Assembly: GCA_009667805.1 (NCBI GenBank)
Contig: CM019069.1
Location: 93,903,204-93,967,203 of the forward strand
DNA length: 64,000 nucleotides
Source of the DNA: Leptobrachium leishanense
Lineage: Eukaryota > Chordata > Amphibia > Anura > Megophryidae
Direction of reading: 5' to 3'
The notes beneath the pieces are model-generated. The model made no database searches. It was not told where the DNA came from and saw nothing but the letters and a program-made list of their open reading frames with translations. This document shows positions 1 to 11,865 of this stretch, piece after piece (the stretch's first letter is position 1; every line of letters begins with the position of its first letter). Made by a program: the position numbers and the translations under genes.

Positions 1-497
1 TGACTCCCACTATATGTAGGGGACGTTCCCCAAATGTCCACGCTTGCGGGAGCCCCAGAGAGATACTTACCTCTCTGTCCGGGGTCCCGCGGCGTTCTGA
101 CTTCCTGGAACCTAGATAATGGCTCCTAAGAGAGCCTTAACGTCGGGACTTGCTTTTTAAATATGCTTTAATAAATTTTGTTATTTTAATTCTTGATTGA
201 GTGCGGCCATATATTGGATTATATATATATATATATATATGACAGATCCTCGACACCTGCGGGCCTTATGGGGGGTCTGGGCACTCGGCAGCATCACTGG
301 CTAGCCGAGTGCCAGGGGTTCTGGCCGTTTGTGATGCCTGGAGGGGCAGGGCGCGGCATGATGACGCAGACCCGCAGGCCTTCAATGCAGGGCGCACGAG
401 TCGGCTCATCACCCTGACAGGAGTTAGTTCCCGCATCGCCTGGTGTATTCACTTGCTGATTCACTGATTCTTTTGCTTTGTTGCTGAACCCGATTGT
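1..497. other. Unassigned sequence with AT microsatellite
   Basis: No gene recognised. There is an AATAAA at about 170-175 and an (AT)n run at 221-240. The stretch could be the end of an LTR or another element cut by the window edge, but no matching second copy was found here. Confidence 0.4.
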
Positions 498-887
498 ATG
501 AGGACCCTGATTGTTGCCGACTCGGACTGCCTTCCTGACCCTTCTCTTTTTGACCAGGCCTGTATGTGTGTTGTGCCCAGAGCAGACTCAGAGTTCATGC
601 TGATCTTGCACCACGCTGATCCAGAGCCTATATCGATAGTGCAGAACGCTGACCCCAAGTGTATATCGATCGTGCTTAACGCTGACTCCAAGTGTATATC
701 GATCTTGCATGGTATTGATACAGAGTACATATCGGTCCTTCATAATGCTGACTCAGATAACCCCTTGATATGTCCTGTTGCCGACTCGGATTGTATGAGA
801 GCCTTGAGTGTTGCCGAACCAGTCTGTATGAAAACAATATCTGTTGCCAATTCGGAATGTTTATATGACCACGCTGTTATTAAGAAG
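498..887 (+). repeat. Degenerate 33-bp tandem repeat in open frame
   Basis: About ten diverged 33-bp units follow one another, and each is read as 11 residues in one frame (from the ATG at 498; the frame closes near 932). The residue pattern is roughly (V/N)AD(S/P)xCxxxL, seen as NADPKCISIVL, then NADSKCISILH, then VADSDCMRALS. An intact frame through ten diverged units is unusual for noncoding repeats, but 33 is divisible by three, so one stop-free unit would give the same result. No family is recognised. A related GTTGCTGAC-type text occurs near 28940-29050. Confidence 0.55.
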
Positions 888-1075
888 TATATGGGTAGTA
901 CCAGCGCCACCAGATGGTCTAAAAATAAATAAATAAATAAATATATATATAACACCAAGAAAGAGCACTCCATATTATTTGTGTTTTGTATTTGATGTCT
1001 TAGATGCACCCGCTTAGTTTTGAGGTTGAGTGCAACCTTCTGCTGTTTTGTATATATATATATATTATATATATA

Positions 1076-1156
1076 CAGTCATGGCCGAAATTGTTGGCAC
1101 CCCAGAAATCTTTCCAGAAAATCAAGTATTTCTCACAGAAAAGTAACACATGTTTT
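1076..1156. mobile_element. Tc1-like terminal fragment, left part
   Basis: The sequence begins CAGTCATGGCCGAAATTG directly after a TA, as expected for a Tc1/mariner terminal repeat inserted at TA. It breaks at 1156 where the CR1 starts and resumes at 3862-3867. The joined order matches the terminal region of Tc1-like elements common in fish and frogs. Confidence 0.75.
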
Positions 1157-3861
1157 ACATAGTTACATAGTTACATAGTTACATAGTTATATAGGCTGAA
1201 AAAAGACATGCGTCCATCGGGTTCAGCCTCTCCCACATAACCTACCGCTGTTGATCCAAAAGAAGGCCAAAAACCCAGTCTGAAATGCTTGCCAATATGC
1301 AACATACTGGGAAAAAATTCCTTCTTGACCCCAGAATGGCAGTCAGATTTCTCCTTGGATCAAGAAGCTTTTACCCACATATTAAATATTATAACCCTTA
1401 ATATTCTGTGTCTGCAGGAAGTCATCCAGTCGTTTTTTAAAAGTCTGTACAGACTCAGACCCAACCACCTCAACAGGCAGAGAATTCCACAGCTTTATTG
1501 TTCTCACCGTAAAATAACCCTTCCTATGCTTTAAGATAAATTTTCTTTCTTCCAGTCTAAATGGATGACCCCTTGTCCTATGTATAGTCCTGTTTATGAA
1601 TAGGTTATCAGACAATGGTTGATAATGGCCCCGTATATATTTATATAAGGTTATCAGATCCCCTCTAAGGCGCCGTTTCTCTAAACTAAACAGGTTTAAG
1701 CTTGTTAGTCTTGCCTCATAACTTAAGCCTTCCATTCCCCTTATTAATTTAGTTGCCCGTCTCTGCACTTTTTCTAACGCTATAATATCTTTTTTTAAGA
1801 CCGGTGCCCAAAATTGCACGGCATATTCAAGGTGCGGCCTGACCATTGATTTATACAGAGGCAAAATTATGTTTTCATCCCGTGAGTGAACTCCCCTTTT
1901 AATGCATGCCAATACTTTGCTGGCCTTGGCAGCTGCTGTTTGACATTGCACATTGTTACTTAGTTTGAAGTCTATGATTATTCCCAAATCCTTCTCCTGC
2001 TTGGATTTCCCTAACTCCGTACCATTTAGGGTATAAATTACTTGTGTTTTCTTCACTCCAAAGTGCATAACTTTGCATTTATCTACATTAAATTTCATCT
2101 GCCATTTAAGTGCCCAGTCCCCCAATCTATCTAAATCCCTCTGCAGCGAAGTAACATCCTGCTCACATTGTATTACTTTTCCTAGTTTTGTGTCATCTGC
2201 AAACACTGATACATGACTTTCAATGCCTATCTCAAGGTCATTTATAAATAAATTGAATAGTATTGGTCCTATAACAGACCCCTGAGGGACACCGCTTACC
2301 ACTGGTGTCCATCTTGAAAATGTACCATTTATGACCACTCTCTGTACCCTATCTTTTAGCCAGTTTTCTATCCAAGAACAAGTATTTTCATCTAGACCAA
2401 TTTTTCTTAATTTAAATAGTAACCTTTTGTGTGGAACTGTGTCGAAAGCTTTGGCAAAATCTAAGTAAATCACATCCACTGCGACCCCCTGATCTATACT
2501 TCTACTTACTTCCTCATAGAACGTAATTAGGTTAGTCTGACATGATCTGTGTTTCATGAAACCATGCTAATTTTTGCCAATAACATTATACCTCCCAATA
2601 AATTCCTGAATATTATCCCTTAGTAACCCCTCGAATACTTTCCCAGCCACAGATGTTAAGCTCACAGGTCTATAATTCCCAGGCACAAATTTTAAACCTT
2701 TCTTAAATATAGGGACGACGTCAGCTTTTCTCCAATCCTCTGGTACTATTCCTGAAAGAAAAGAATCTTGAAAGATTAAGAACAGAGGTTTACATATTTC
2801 AACACATAGCTCTCTCAGTACTCGTGGGTGAATTCCATCTGGCCCTAGGGCTTTATTCACATTCACATTGTTTAATTTCTGCAAAACCTTGTCCTGAGTC
2901 AACCAGTCACTTTGTATTAGTAAGTTTTTATTAATGAATTGCATGTCTCCTGTTATAGGTTTCTCTTTGATAAATACTGAAGAAAAATAATCATTCAAAA
3001 TTTCTGCCTTATCCTGATCTTCAGTTAACAATAACCCTGACTCAGATTTTAGTGAACCTACATTTTCACTCTTGGGTTTTTTAGAATTTATGTACCTAAA
3101 GAATCTTTTAGGGTTGGTCTTGCTCTCTTTGGCTATTTCTTTTTCATTTTCTAGTTTAGCCCATCTAATCGCATTTTTACATGCTTTATTGGCTGCCCTA
3201 TATGCTTTATAGGATGCCTCAGATTTATCAGATTTAAAAGCTTTAATTGCCTTCTTTTTAATTTTCATTTCCTTAGTTACCTTCCTACTAAGCCACATTG
3301 GTTTCAGTCTGTTTCTTTTATATTTATTAACCAGTGGAATATATTGTGACGTGTACTTTTCTAATGTTAGTTTAAAGATATTCCACTTATCCTCAGTGTT
3401 TTTCCCGTGAAAGAGTTTCTGCCAGTCAATGACATTGAGCGCTTCCTTTATTTTAATAAAGTTGGCCTTTTTAAAATTATATGTTTTAGCATGCCCCCTA
3501 TGAATGTGTTTTTTTGAGTTTATTTCAAAAGTCACCATATTATGGTCACTGTTTCCCAACTGTTCCTTTACATTAATATTTGAGAAAAGATCCACATTAT
3601 TTGTTATAACCAGGTCCAGACAGTTATCCTCTCTAGTTGGTGTTTCTACCAGTTGTGACATGAAGGTATCATTTAAAATATTCAGAAACCGGATTCCCTT
3701 TGCTGAATTACTAGTCCCACTATCCCAATTAATGTCCGGGTAATTAAAATCTCCAATAATTAAAGTGCTACCATGATCTGCAGCCTTCCTAATTTGCTCT
3801 AACAGTTGTTCTTCCTCATCATTATCTATATTAGGTGGTTTATAGCATATGCCAACCAATA
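1157..3861 (-). mobile_element. CR1-type LINE, 5'-truncated, copy 1
   Basis: A non-LTR retrotransposon read on the minus strand. The 3' end is the low coordinate and carries tandem 8-bp ACATAGTT units at 1157-1190, a CR1-like short-repeat tail with no poly(A). It encodes the C-terminal half of an AP-type endonuclease and a nearly full reverse transcriptase. The element sits inside a Tc1-like fragment, and GTTTT at 1152-1156 and 3862-3866 is the probable target duplication. Truncation inside the endonuclease is the usual result of incomplete target-primed reverse transcription. CR1 is preferred over L2 because of the C-terminal block around the MVRPHLEYAVQFWAP motif. Confidence 0.9.
1382..3861 (-). 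pseudogene. CR1 ORF2: partial endonuclease plus reverse transcriptase
   Basis: Reading down from 3861, the endonuclease part shows IIGDFNYPDINWD and the SDHNMVTFEI catalytic block. The RT follows with KADVVPIFKKG, YLDFAKAFDTVPH (first Asp), SGVPQGSVIGPILF and VFADDTKL (catalytic Asp pair present). The CR1 C-terminal region ends near 1382 with NIKGYNI and a stop. One in-frame TAG lies near 2564, where the second CR1 copy (53941-55866) has CAG (Gln), so one nonsense change splits an otherwise open frame. The first 45 or so residues of the apparent frame above 3861 are Tc1 flank and do not belong to this protein. The endonuclease N-terminus and any ORF1 are missing. Confidence 0.88.
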
Positions 3862-4015
3862 GTTTTGCTATACACATGTTTATTCCCTTTGTGTGTATTG
3901 GAACAAAACAAAAAAAGGGAGGAAAAAAGCAAAGTGGACATAATGTCAAACAAAACTCCAAAAATGGACTGGACACAATTCTTGGCACCCTTTCAAAATT
4001 GTGGATTAAGATCAA
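3862..4015. mobile_element. Tc1-like fragment, right part
   Basis: This continues the Tc1-like terminal region interrupted at 1156. It begins with the duplicated GTTTT, then GCTATACACATGTTTATTCC, and keeps the motif TTGGCACCC. The transposase is absent. It is truncated near 4015-4030, where hAT coding sequence begins. Confidence 0.7.
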
Positions 4016-4030
4016 AATAAAACAAAGATA

Positions 4031-5361
4031 AAATTGTGGATAAAGATAAGGATCAGAGGATGAGCGGTGGAGAAGGGGGCCGATTGACTGATGCCTTCCG
4101 CAATTTTTTTAGTCCACAACGCCCAGGGAACTTAAATGTAGGCACCCATCGCCAGCGTCTTCACCAAATGGTGCAGGACTACCTAGGGGCAAGGCCTGGA
4201 TAGCTTTCCATCAGATAATCCACTGGTTTACTGGGTGTTGAGATTGGAGCACTGGCCATAATTTAGCCAATATGCTATTGAGCTACTAGGTTGCCCTTCA
4301 TCCAGCGTGCTTTCTGAAAGGACGTTCAGTGCTGCTGGAGGTTTTGTCGCAGACAAAAATGTGCGCCTGTCCACCGACTCTGTAGACCGGCTGACATTTA
4401 TAAAAATGAATCAGTCCTGGATCAGCAGCAGCTATCACTCCCCTGATGCTGATGTAACTGAATAGATCGGGGATCTCTGCATTCAGAAAACTTCCTAGAC
4501 TGCTTACACTTGTGGGAGAGTATTATGAATTCTTCAACTTAGATTCTCGGTGTCGTGCACCACCGACTAAGACACAATTTTTCTGCACTTGAATGTGACG
4601 GGTGCATATCATTTCAATATTTGATCGCAGGGTCCAACCCTGCACTCTTCTAGAATACCTAAGAGGGGTTACGGTGTGAAGGCACTAGCTGGCACCAAAG
4701 GCCCAATGTTTGGGTGCACTGACCTGTGTACCGGATGCATAGCATCACAATATTTGACAGCAGGGTCCAACCCTGCAGTCTTCCACAATACCTCAGAGGG
4801 GTTATGGTGTGAAGGCACTTGCTGACACTAAAGGCCCAATTTTAAAGCACCTGTCGTTACTTTCATCCAAAGCCTGCATAAGAGGCACCATAATTTAGCC
4901 AACAAATCACTAAACTTGTTTTGCTTGTCCTAAAAGGTCTATTTCTTCATACAAGCTGCCGCCCCAAACAGTTGGTAAATGGTTTTCCTTAAATCTATTA
5001 AACATCATTTGAAATGTCATTTTTTTATTTATAAAAATGGCTTATGGGGACCTCATAGGCATGATATTTTAAGGAATTTTTCAATTTTACTCTTATCCTT
5101 TATGTCATGTAAAAATAAAAATCACTGTTCCTTTATAAACTTTTTTTTTCCTTCATTGTTTCCTGTCCCCAGGGCAGTACCTGGACCCCCATACACCTTT
5201 TATGGCCAATAACTTGCATATATGTCCTCTTGGAGGGGACCTTCATTTCCGACCGTTTGACCCCCCATTGACTTGCATTGCGTTAGAGTTCGAATTCGAA
5301 CTTTTTGTCCATTCGGGAGTTCGAATTCGAACCGAACACAGGGGTGTTCGGCCCATCACTA
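4031..5361 (+). mobile_element. BED-finger hAT transposon, 3' fragment (copy A)
   Basis: Contains the end of the transposase gene, the 3' untranslated region with repeated CTCTTCCACAATACCTCAGA blocks (4640-4850), and the right terminus, which is rich in TTCGAA-type subterminal motifs and ends TTCGGCCCATCACTA at 5361. Everything upstream of the last transposase segment is missing. The same 3' end recurs at 18812, 29946, 37640, 42927 and 63842. Confidence 0.88.
4044..4465 (+). pseudogene. hAT transposase, C-terminal dimerisation region
   Basis: Encodes the hAT C-terminal block, readable as LGCPSSSVLSERTFSAAGG followed by a DK and a DRLTFIKMNQSW stretch, and ends at TAG 4463-4465. This is the conserved dimerisation segment of hAT transposases. 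Small deletions, for example near 4195-4205 relative to 52675-52700, break the frame, so this is a relic. Confidence 0.85.
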
Positions 5362-6520
5362 ATCCTGGATGCCACCCAGACTCGCGTTGCTGTGTGTGAT
5401 GTCACGTCATGCTCAACACGTCCGATTACTATGGTGATCAAGATCACCAAACAGGAAATAAAAGCAAACTTTAAAATAACCACGGTGATCAAATATTTCT
5501 GCAACATTTATAAGTTGAAAATGGATCTATGTGCACTCGTTAATGTTGCTCATATAAAGCAAACCTACATTGATCCTACTCAGCAGATATGTATGGTAGC
5601 ATGAACAACTTTTCTATTATTCTATATATGTGATGGAGGAGGTTACAGTATTTGATATATCTTAGGTGATATTATGTGGTTTTCCTGGAGTTCCAAGTAT
5701 GTTAGAGATTTGTGATGAGCCATCCATTGCTTTCAATACTAGCAAGCTAAAATCTAACTATGAAAGAGATGTGTGAATTATGTAAGAATAATATTCAACA
5801 AAGCTACTTTGGAAAAGCTTACATTTACGAATAATGAAAAGCGGCTGAATATTAACAGGACGACATTTAATGTAGTTTTATATCGAGACTGAGCCATGGC
5901 AATATTTTTTTTAAAAAATCATTCTGATCATTTTCCCTAGTTGCATTCATATTCTTTCCTAGTAACTAATGTGTAATACAGGGTCCTTTCCAAATCACAT
6001 CTACCAACATACAAGAGGTATTGAACACAAGTCCTCTTCATTAACTAGCCTATTATTAATGTTAATTTGGCATCTCATGTGTATAGCACGAAAGCATTAC
6101 TTGCACGTTGAGAAACAACTGAAATTTAACACACAATCTCTGGAAACATTGTGATTTATGAAATTTAAGGAGCGTATCTCTAGGGTTCTAAGAACGAATT
6201 AATGTAAGATTTATATAGCAAGGAGAATGCTTTCTAAAATCCTTATTCAGCTGAGACTGCCATCAAAACATTGCTAGAACTAATCAAACTTAGGGAAAGA
6301 TTAAATTAATTTTTAAGCTCTTGTGCATTGCTACAGATTATAATGTTCTTCACGCAATGAAGTTCGACAATCACAAATGGTGTAGATAGATATATTTCTC
6401 ACTTAACGCATTTCAAAATATATTACTAGCCAAAGGCACAGTTTGATTCTAAAATACAACATCAACAATAACCTGCTGTGTTTAATTTTAGAGTGAGTTT
6501 ATAATGGGATAAGTGCTTAT
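5362..6520. other. No recognisable gene
   Basis: AT-rich sequence outside the hAT terminus. I see no coding motif, terminal repeat or tandem array; only short chance frames are present. Confidence 0.5.
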
Positions 6521-8071
6521 TTAACCCTTTTGGTTCTAATCTGTGTGCGGAGCTCATTTTGACGAATTGGTTCACAATTGCTCATCATTTTAAAACGTGT
6601 TTTGAAGTCATGTTTTATTATACACAAGTGGGGGTGAATCTGTATTATGGCGATATTCCAACTAAGGAAGCGGGACATCTGTGAAACACGTTTTGGTTTA
6701 TTTTACCATATTGTTTTTATATTTTATGCCAATAAATCATTTTTTACCTTTACGGGTGAATGATTTTCATTACACTGCGGTACCTACCACTCACCGGAGA
6801 CCCTCCCAGGATACTTCACCCACTCCAGGAGAACATCAAGGCACTGATTCATTCTCCTGCTGATGGGATTCTACTTATCCTGTAAGGAAGGAGGTAAACA
6901 ACTACCACTTAAAGAAGAGAGATGTGGTGCCTTCTCATAATGACACCAGCCACCTGTTCGTTTAGTGTCTGACTTGAGACACCCCCACATGTGAGTGCAC
7001 CTTTTTCTTTATTTTTATTTATTTCTCATGAGATAAATTGCACTATTGTGTTTTATTTGAGGCACATGTCTGCTGAACACCAGCAATTATAAGAGGCTCC
7101 ATTTTTACATCTGACTATATGCTTTGATGGAAGTGCTGACTCCCAAACCACACCACCAAATGTTTTTATTATACGACTGAGGCAAATTATATAACATTCC
7201 AAAGGGCCCCATTCTAGGTATTCGGTGGTCCAATGTGTAATATTGCATTTTGCCATCGCCTTCAAACTTGCTGGCATCATGGGAAATGAGGTGAGTTAAT
7301 GCCGAATAATTGTTTATGTTATTATTGAAAAGTGAACAATAACATAAGAAAAAAAGGAAAAAAAACGATGATTTTTTATTTTTATTTATTTTTACAAACA
7401 ACCTGGTCATGAATGGTATCATTGGAAGGCCCATGCTCTGACATGGTTTATGAGATATGGCAGTCCAAACTGTATTTCCATTATAGGGATTTCCCCGCCC
7501 GGCTGGTGCAAATCCCTCTCTGATCCCATTGCACCCATGCCCGGGCAGGGGGAGGTCCCGGAAGCACCACAACGGAAGAACACCGCAATTGTCTAAAATA
7601 TTGGCCAATAACAGCTGCAAAGACATGACATGCTCAGTGCGTCCTCCACAAGCTGGGAACAATCCTGACAATGCACTGAGTGCGTCTCCTACAGTCAAGC
7701 ATTTAAAATTCAGAATTTCCTTAGTACAGTAACAGGTTCTCAATTTGCGAGTTTTCTCAAAAACAGTTATTATGCCCAACAGAAAGCTAGCTACAAAGGT
7801 TTGGATGAAAACATTGAAAAATAAATATAGGTGGTTAAAATGATTGAAATCCGAATTGAAATTTACATTTTTTTTAACGTATTTTGATATAGCATTCTGA
7901 TGTGACATGACAAATACACATACTAATGATATATTTTGAATCTGCTGAAAAAATACAGTTTGTTTGGGTCCTACAATAAAGTATGGACTTCAAATAAGGT
8001 TTAAATGTCACGGACAAAAAATGGTCAAAATTAGTACTTGGAGTAAAATGGCTCAGCAGTGAAAGGGTTAA
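6521..8071. mobile_element. TTAA-bounded nonautonomous DNA element
   Basis: TTAA occurs at both ends (6521-6524 and 8068-8071) with inverted TTAACCCTTT termini. The right end read inward continues CACTGCTGAGCCATTT, which recurs at 9244 and 22902. TTAA targets fit the piggyBac or Kolobok type of element. No transposase is visible. Internal A/T-rich and GC-rich blocks are unassigned. Confidence 0.6.
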
Positions 8072-8934
8072 CTTCTATATATCAATCCGCTGGATTTGAC
8101 TTGACAAGTCTATTTCCTGGATACAGTCAAGATCTATAAACTCTATAGTGTGTGTATGTATACAATGTCCAAGCCAGTGTGAGTGTGTGTGTTCTGTCAG
8201 GTGTAGACTGAGCAATAGAAGGACAGACCCTGTATGTCAATGTACTGGAGCGAGTGCATGTGATGAGCACAGCCTGCGATCCAGCGTGTGCTCTGCCTGT
8301 CACTGCTACTGCAAACCGAACATGAGACATGCATCACTTTGAACTTGGTGTACATGGGCCTAGAGATGTGTTTGGGAGGTGCAGGCCTGATGTTCTATAT
8401 TATTTCGCTGCCCTCTTCTATGTTGACGTCACCACCCTCTACCTGTAGGGTGCAGGGTGTTTGTGTAATCTGTGTAATGTATGAATACTGTTATTGTCCA
8501 TCATTATTGTCTATGTGTATCTGTTACAATCTGTTGATAGGATTCTGTGTAAATCACATTAGTCTTTTACAACTTCCCTATTTGGAATGTGTTATTATTT
8601 GTCAAAGGTTTGAGTGGATATTGTTCTGCCTTGTTTGCCAATTGTTGAACAATGCTAATCCAATTATCTGTCCCTGGTCTAATTATGTCCCAGTCTCAAA
8701 AGCAGAATGGAGAGCAGAAACGTCTGAAAATATTCTAGGGGAGGGATTATGATGAGGTGCAGTGGGAGGCCAGGGTATCAGTTCTCACTTGCTGTCAGGA
8801 TCTGCCTGGCACTGTATATACTATTTCAATAAAGGCTGAGCCAGTGTTCGTTGACTGTTCTTTTTAACTAAACCTCCAGATCTGCAGGTTACCTCATTTC
8901 TGACAATGCTATCATCATTTGTGTGTACCTGTCC

Positions 8935-10089
8935 TTAACCCCTTAGTGACCGGGCGATTTTATGAAAATCTCTCCGATAGTGCCCGTTGCTGTTTTTACG
9001 TTTATGTGCTGTTTGTGTTTAGGCCAAATTTTCCTCTTACTCGTTTATGCAATCCACACATATTATATACCGTTTTTCCCGCCATTAAATGGACTTTCTA
9101 AAGATACCATTATTTCCTATAATTTACTATAAAAAAATGATGAAAATAATGGAAAAAACACACCTTTTTTTTAGACCCAGCTAAATAGTTGAAAAATTTT
9201 GTTCTGAGAATAGAAACACCCAATTTTTACATCTTTGTGCTTTTTAACCCCTTCACTGCTGAGCCATTTCACCTCTGTGCGCTGAGCTCATTTTGACCAT
9301 TTTTGCTCATCATTTTTTAGATGACAGCTTAAGTCCTATTTAATTAAACCCCCAGACAATTTTTTTTTAAAAAAAAAAACAATTCTTTTTTATTTTTTTA
9401 TTTTATTGTTATTAACTTTTTTACAACAAACCTGCTAATGTTTGGCATTATTTGAAAGGCCATGACCAGGCCTCTCCATTGATATCAAACATCACCCTCT
9501 AGCTGCCACGGATCAGGAGATACAGGTATCCAAGCGATCCCTGTATCTCCACTTGGCAGCTAGGGAGTTAACTGGCCCACTGACGTCCTCAAACATATGG
9601 TGAGGATGTCAGTGGGTGGGGGGTGACCCAGAGGCTTGGCTGACAGCCAAGATGTCAGCCACCACCAGGTTTGAATCACGGTTCGGCAAAGATGCATAAT
9701 ACTTTAAAGGGGAGACACTCCTCTTTCCAGCGGTACAATTTGTGAGGTTCTAGGTGGAACGGTTGGGGAGATAGAGGGCTCTAAATGATCCCCCCTCCCC
9801 TTCCACCATTTCCACTGCAGGGCTCCGGTGTAGACTGAGCAACCAGGAACCGGGGGCGCCTGCCGATGACATCATCACGCAACGTGATGATGTCACCGCG
9901 ACTGCCAGGCTCCCTCAAAAGGCAGGGCAGACTCCAGGCCTACCAGAACGCCGAAGGAGCCCAGCGAGGGAGGGGAGTATCGGGAGGGAGTATGTTTAGG
10001 AGACCCGGACGTACCTTGTACATCCACGGGTCTAAAGGAGAACCATAGCCGTGACGTACATGGTACGTCCACGGTCGGGAAGGGGTTAA
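8935..10089. mobile_element. TTAA-flanked MITE in left palindrome arm
   Basis: Bounded by TTAA at 8935-8938 and 10086-10089, with terminal TTAACCCCTT inverted repeats followed by GACCG on both ends. The opposite palindrome arm (around 10435) is continuous across this point, so it acts as a diverged empty site. A second TTAACCCCTTCACTGCTGAG terminus at 9244 suggests a composite or an internal older copy. No coding sequence is seen. Confidence 0.68.
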
Positions 10090-11070
10090 GTTTCGGCTAA
10101 GGGCTTGAGAAAGGCACAAAAGACTGCTGGTGGGAGAATGGGGATCTGCAAAAGAAGCAGCATTAACAGATGTGACCCAATCTGGGCACGAAGATCAGTC
10201 ACAGAGCAAGTTAGGCAAATTGGTAGAGTGCCTCTACCAAAACTTCTAGATCCACCACTGCTACAGTCAACCTGGGGTTTGGTTTTGACCCCTTAAAATC
10301 CTCATGTATCATGTAACAAATCTCCATACTCCGACTGGATTACATATGCTAATGCCGCTTCCTTGCCGGACCCCTGTTTTGTCACCAGCAGGCTTTCTTG
10401 TCCAGTCCTTAGGCTAAACTGAAGGGCAGGTACACATGACATAAAGAGCCTTGCTAGCATCCCCCAGAAATAAGATGACACGTAGATCTGGGAGTTTTAG
10501 AACAGCAACAACTTGTTCAGCCTTTAATGGAGTAATATATGCAGTGCCAGACGGAGCCTGACAGCCAATGGAAAGCAATACCCTGGCCTCCCAACTGCCC
10601 CGCATCATAATCCCTCCCCTAGAAAAATGTTGTCAGTTTCCGATGTTCTCAAGTTTCTTCCGTATGCTTCTCAGAGTGTGAGACATAATCAGACATGGTA
10701 CAGACAATGATATACTGTAAACATTGCTCAACATTTCTAGATAAAACAGAACAATGACAGTCGTGGATGGTAAACAGAATTACAGTCTAAGGCATCGGAT
10801 ATTGGGGAAATGTTTGTTCGACAAGCCAGATCAACAAAAAAGACCATTTAAACATCGAACAGATAATAACACATTCCAGATAGGAGAGGGGGGGTTGGAA
10901 AAGGCTGATAACCCACGCAGTAATCCTATCACCCGATAGACAATAAAATTATTCATATAAAACATGGATTACACAAACACACCCTGCACCCTACAGGTAG
11001 AGGGTGACTTCAACATAGGACAGCACAGGGAAATAATATATAACATCAGGCTAGTACCTCCAAAATACGT

Positions 11071-11785
11071 GCCCTATTACAATCTTCACGCAAACGTTTG
11101 CGCGCGTGCAAAAACGAATTAACGTGAGGGGCAAAACCCTTTGCGCTGAACGTCGTATTACAATGATAGCGCAACAAACGCATGTAATTGTCTACCATGG
11201 GTGAACCTGCGCGAAGTACTGCGTGCGTCCTATACTTAACATTGTGAGCGCAAATGCGTTTGTGCGCTGGTACTCAGATGGTATTAAAATCTAGGCGCAA
11301 AATTTAACGCACAGCGTTTGCGCGCATGATTTTAGCGACTTCTAAAACCTGGTGGTAATGGCAAATCTGAACATCCTGGCCGAACCCAAATAGACCAGCC
11401 CGAAAAAAAAATACAGCAAAGTATAGTTACACATTCTACGCATACCCAAACAATAAAATTGAGATGTTCTGCATGTTTTTATTATTGCTACAGCATATAT
11501 GCTCAGATTGACTTTGGCAGGCACAAAAACTTAACATGAGATAATTGTGGTTTTTAATTCTGATTGGCTGAATCGCGTGAAAAAACAGTCCGCACACCGA
11601 TTTCTGTGCGCAACGTTAATGCGCGCGTTTTTTGCGCATCTTTATTACGCGCGTTATTTTTTGACGGATGAAATAATGCGCAAGGATTGTAATACCAGCG
11701 TTAATTTATGCGCATTAACGATTAACGCTTCGCGCAAAAATTTACGCATTTACCGTGCATTTTTACGTGAAGAATGTAATAGGGC
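11071..11785. mobile_element. CG-rich MITE in right palindrome arm
   Basis: Termini GCCCTATTAC (11071) and GTAATAGGGC (11785) form an inverted repeat extended by TTCACG/CGTGAA. The subterminal parts are full of GCGCAA, GCGTTT and CGCGCG motifs. A partial copy lies at 44288-44486. The palindrome arms match on both sides of it and show that it is an insertion. Superfamily not determined. Confidence 0.7.
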
Positions 11786-11865
11786 CCGACATCTCTAGGT
11801 CCATGTACCCAAGTTCAAAGCAAGGCACGTCACATACTATATTATCCATTGGGCAGGATAACTGG

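Larger units (their letters stand above)
8290..11865. repeat. Long diverged palindrome interrupted by two MITEs
   Basis: The left arm (8290-8934 plus 10090-10230) matches the reverse complement of the right arm (10310-11070 plus 11786-11865). Paired landmarks include CTGCACCCTACAGG text near 8440-8460 and 10983-11000, CATAATCCCTCCC text near 8740 and 10610, and the AATAAAGGCTGAGCC block near 8826 with its counterpart near 10520. The arms differ at many positions, so the palindrome is old. The left arm holds a TTAA MITE (8935-10089) and the right arm a different MITE (11071-11785). The Ty3/gypsy LTR cuts the right arm at 11866. It could be a foldback transposon or two inverted copies of one element. 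Confidence 0.7.

Noticed and set aside
3862..4015. N-terminal 45 residues of the CR1 frame (to 4015)
   Set aside because: This stretch is the Tc1 flank read in frame by chance, outside the target duplication.
7105..7908. Minus-strand frame of 267 residues
   Set aside because: No recognisable domain, low-complexity Phe/Asn stretches, and it lies inside a TTAA-bounded nonautonomous element.
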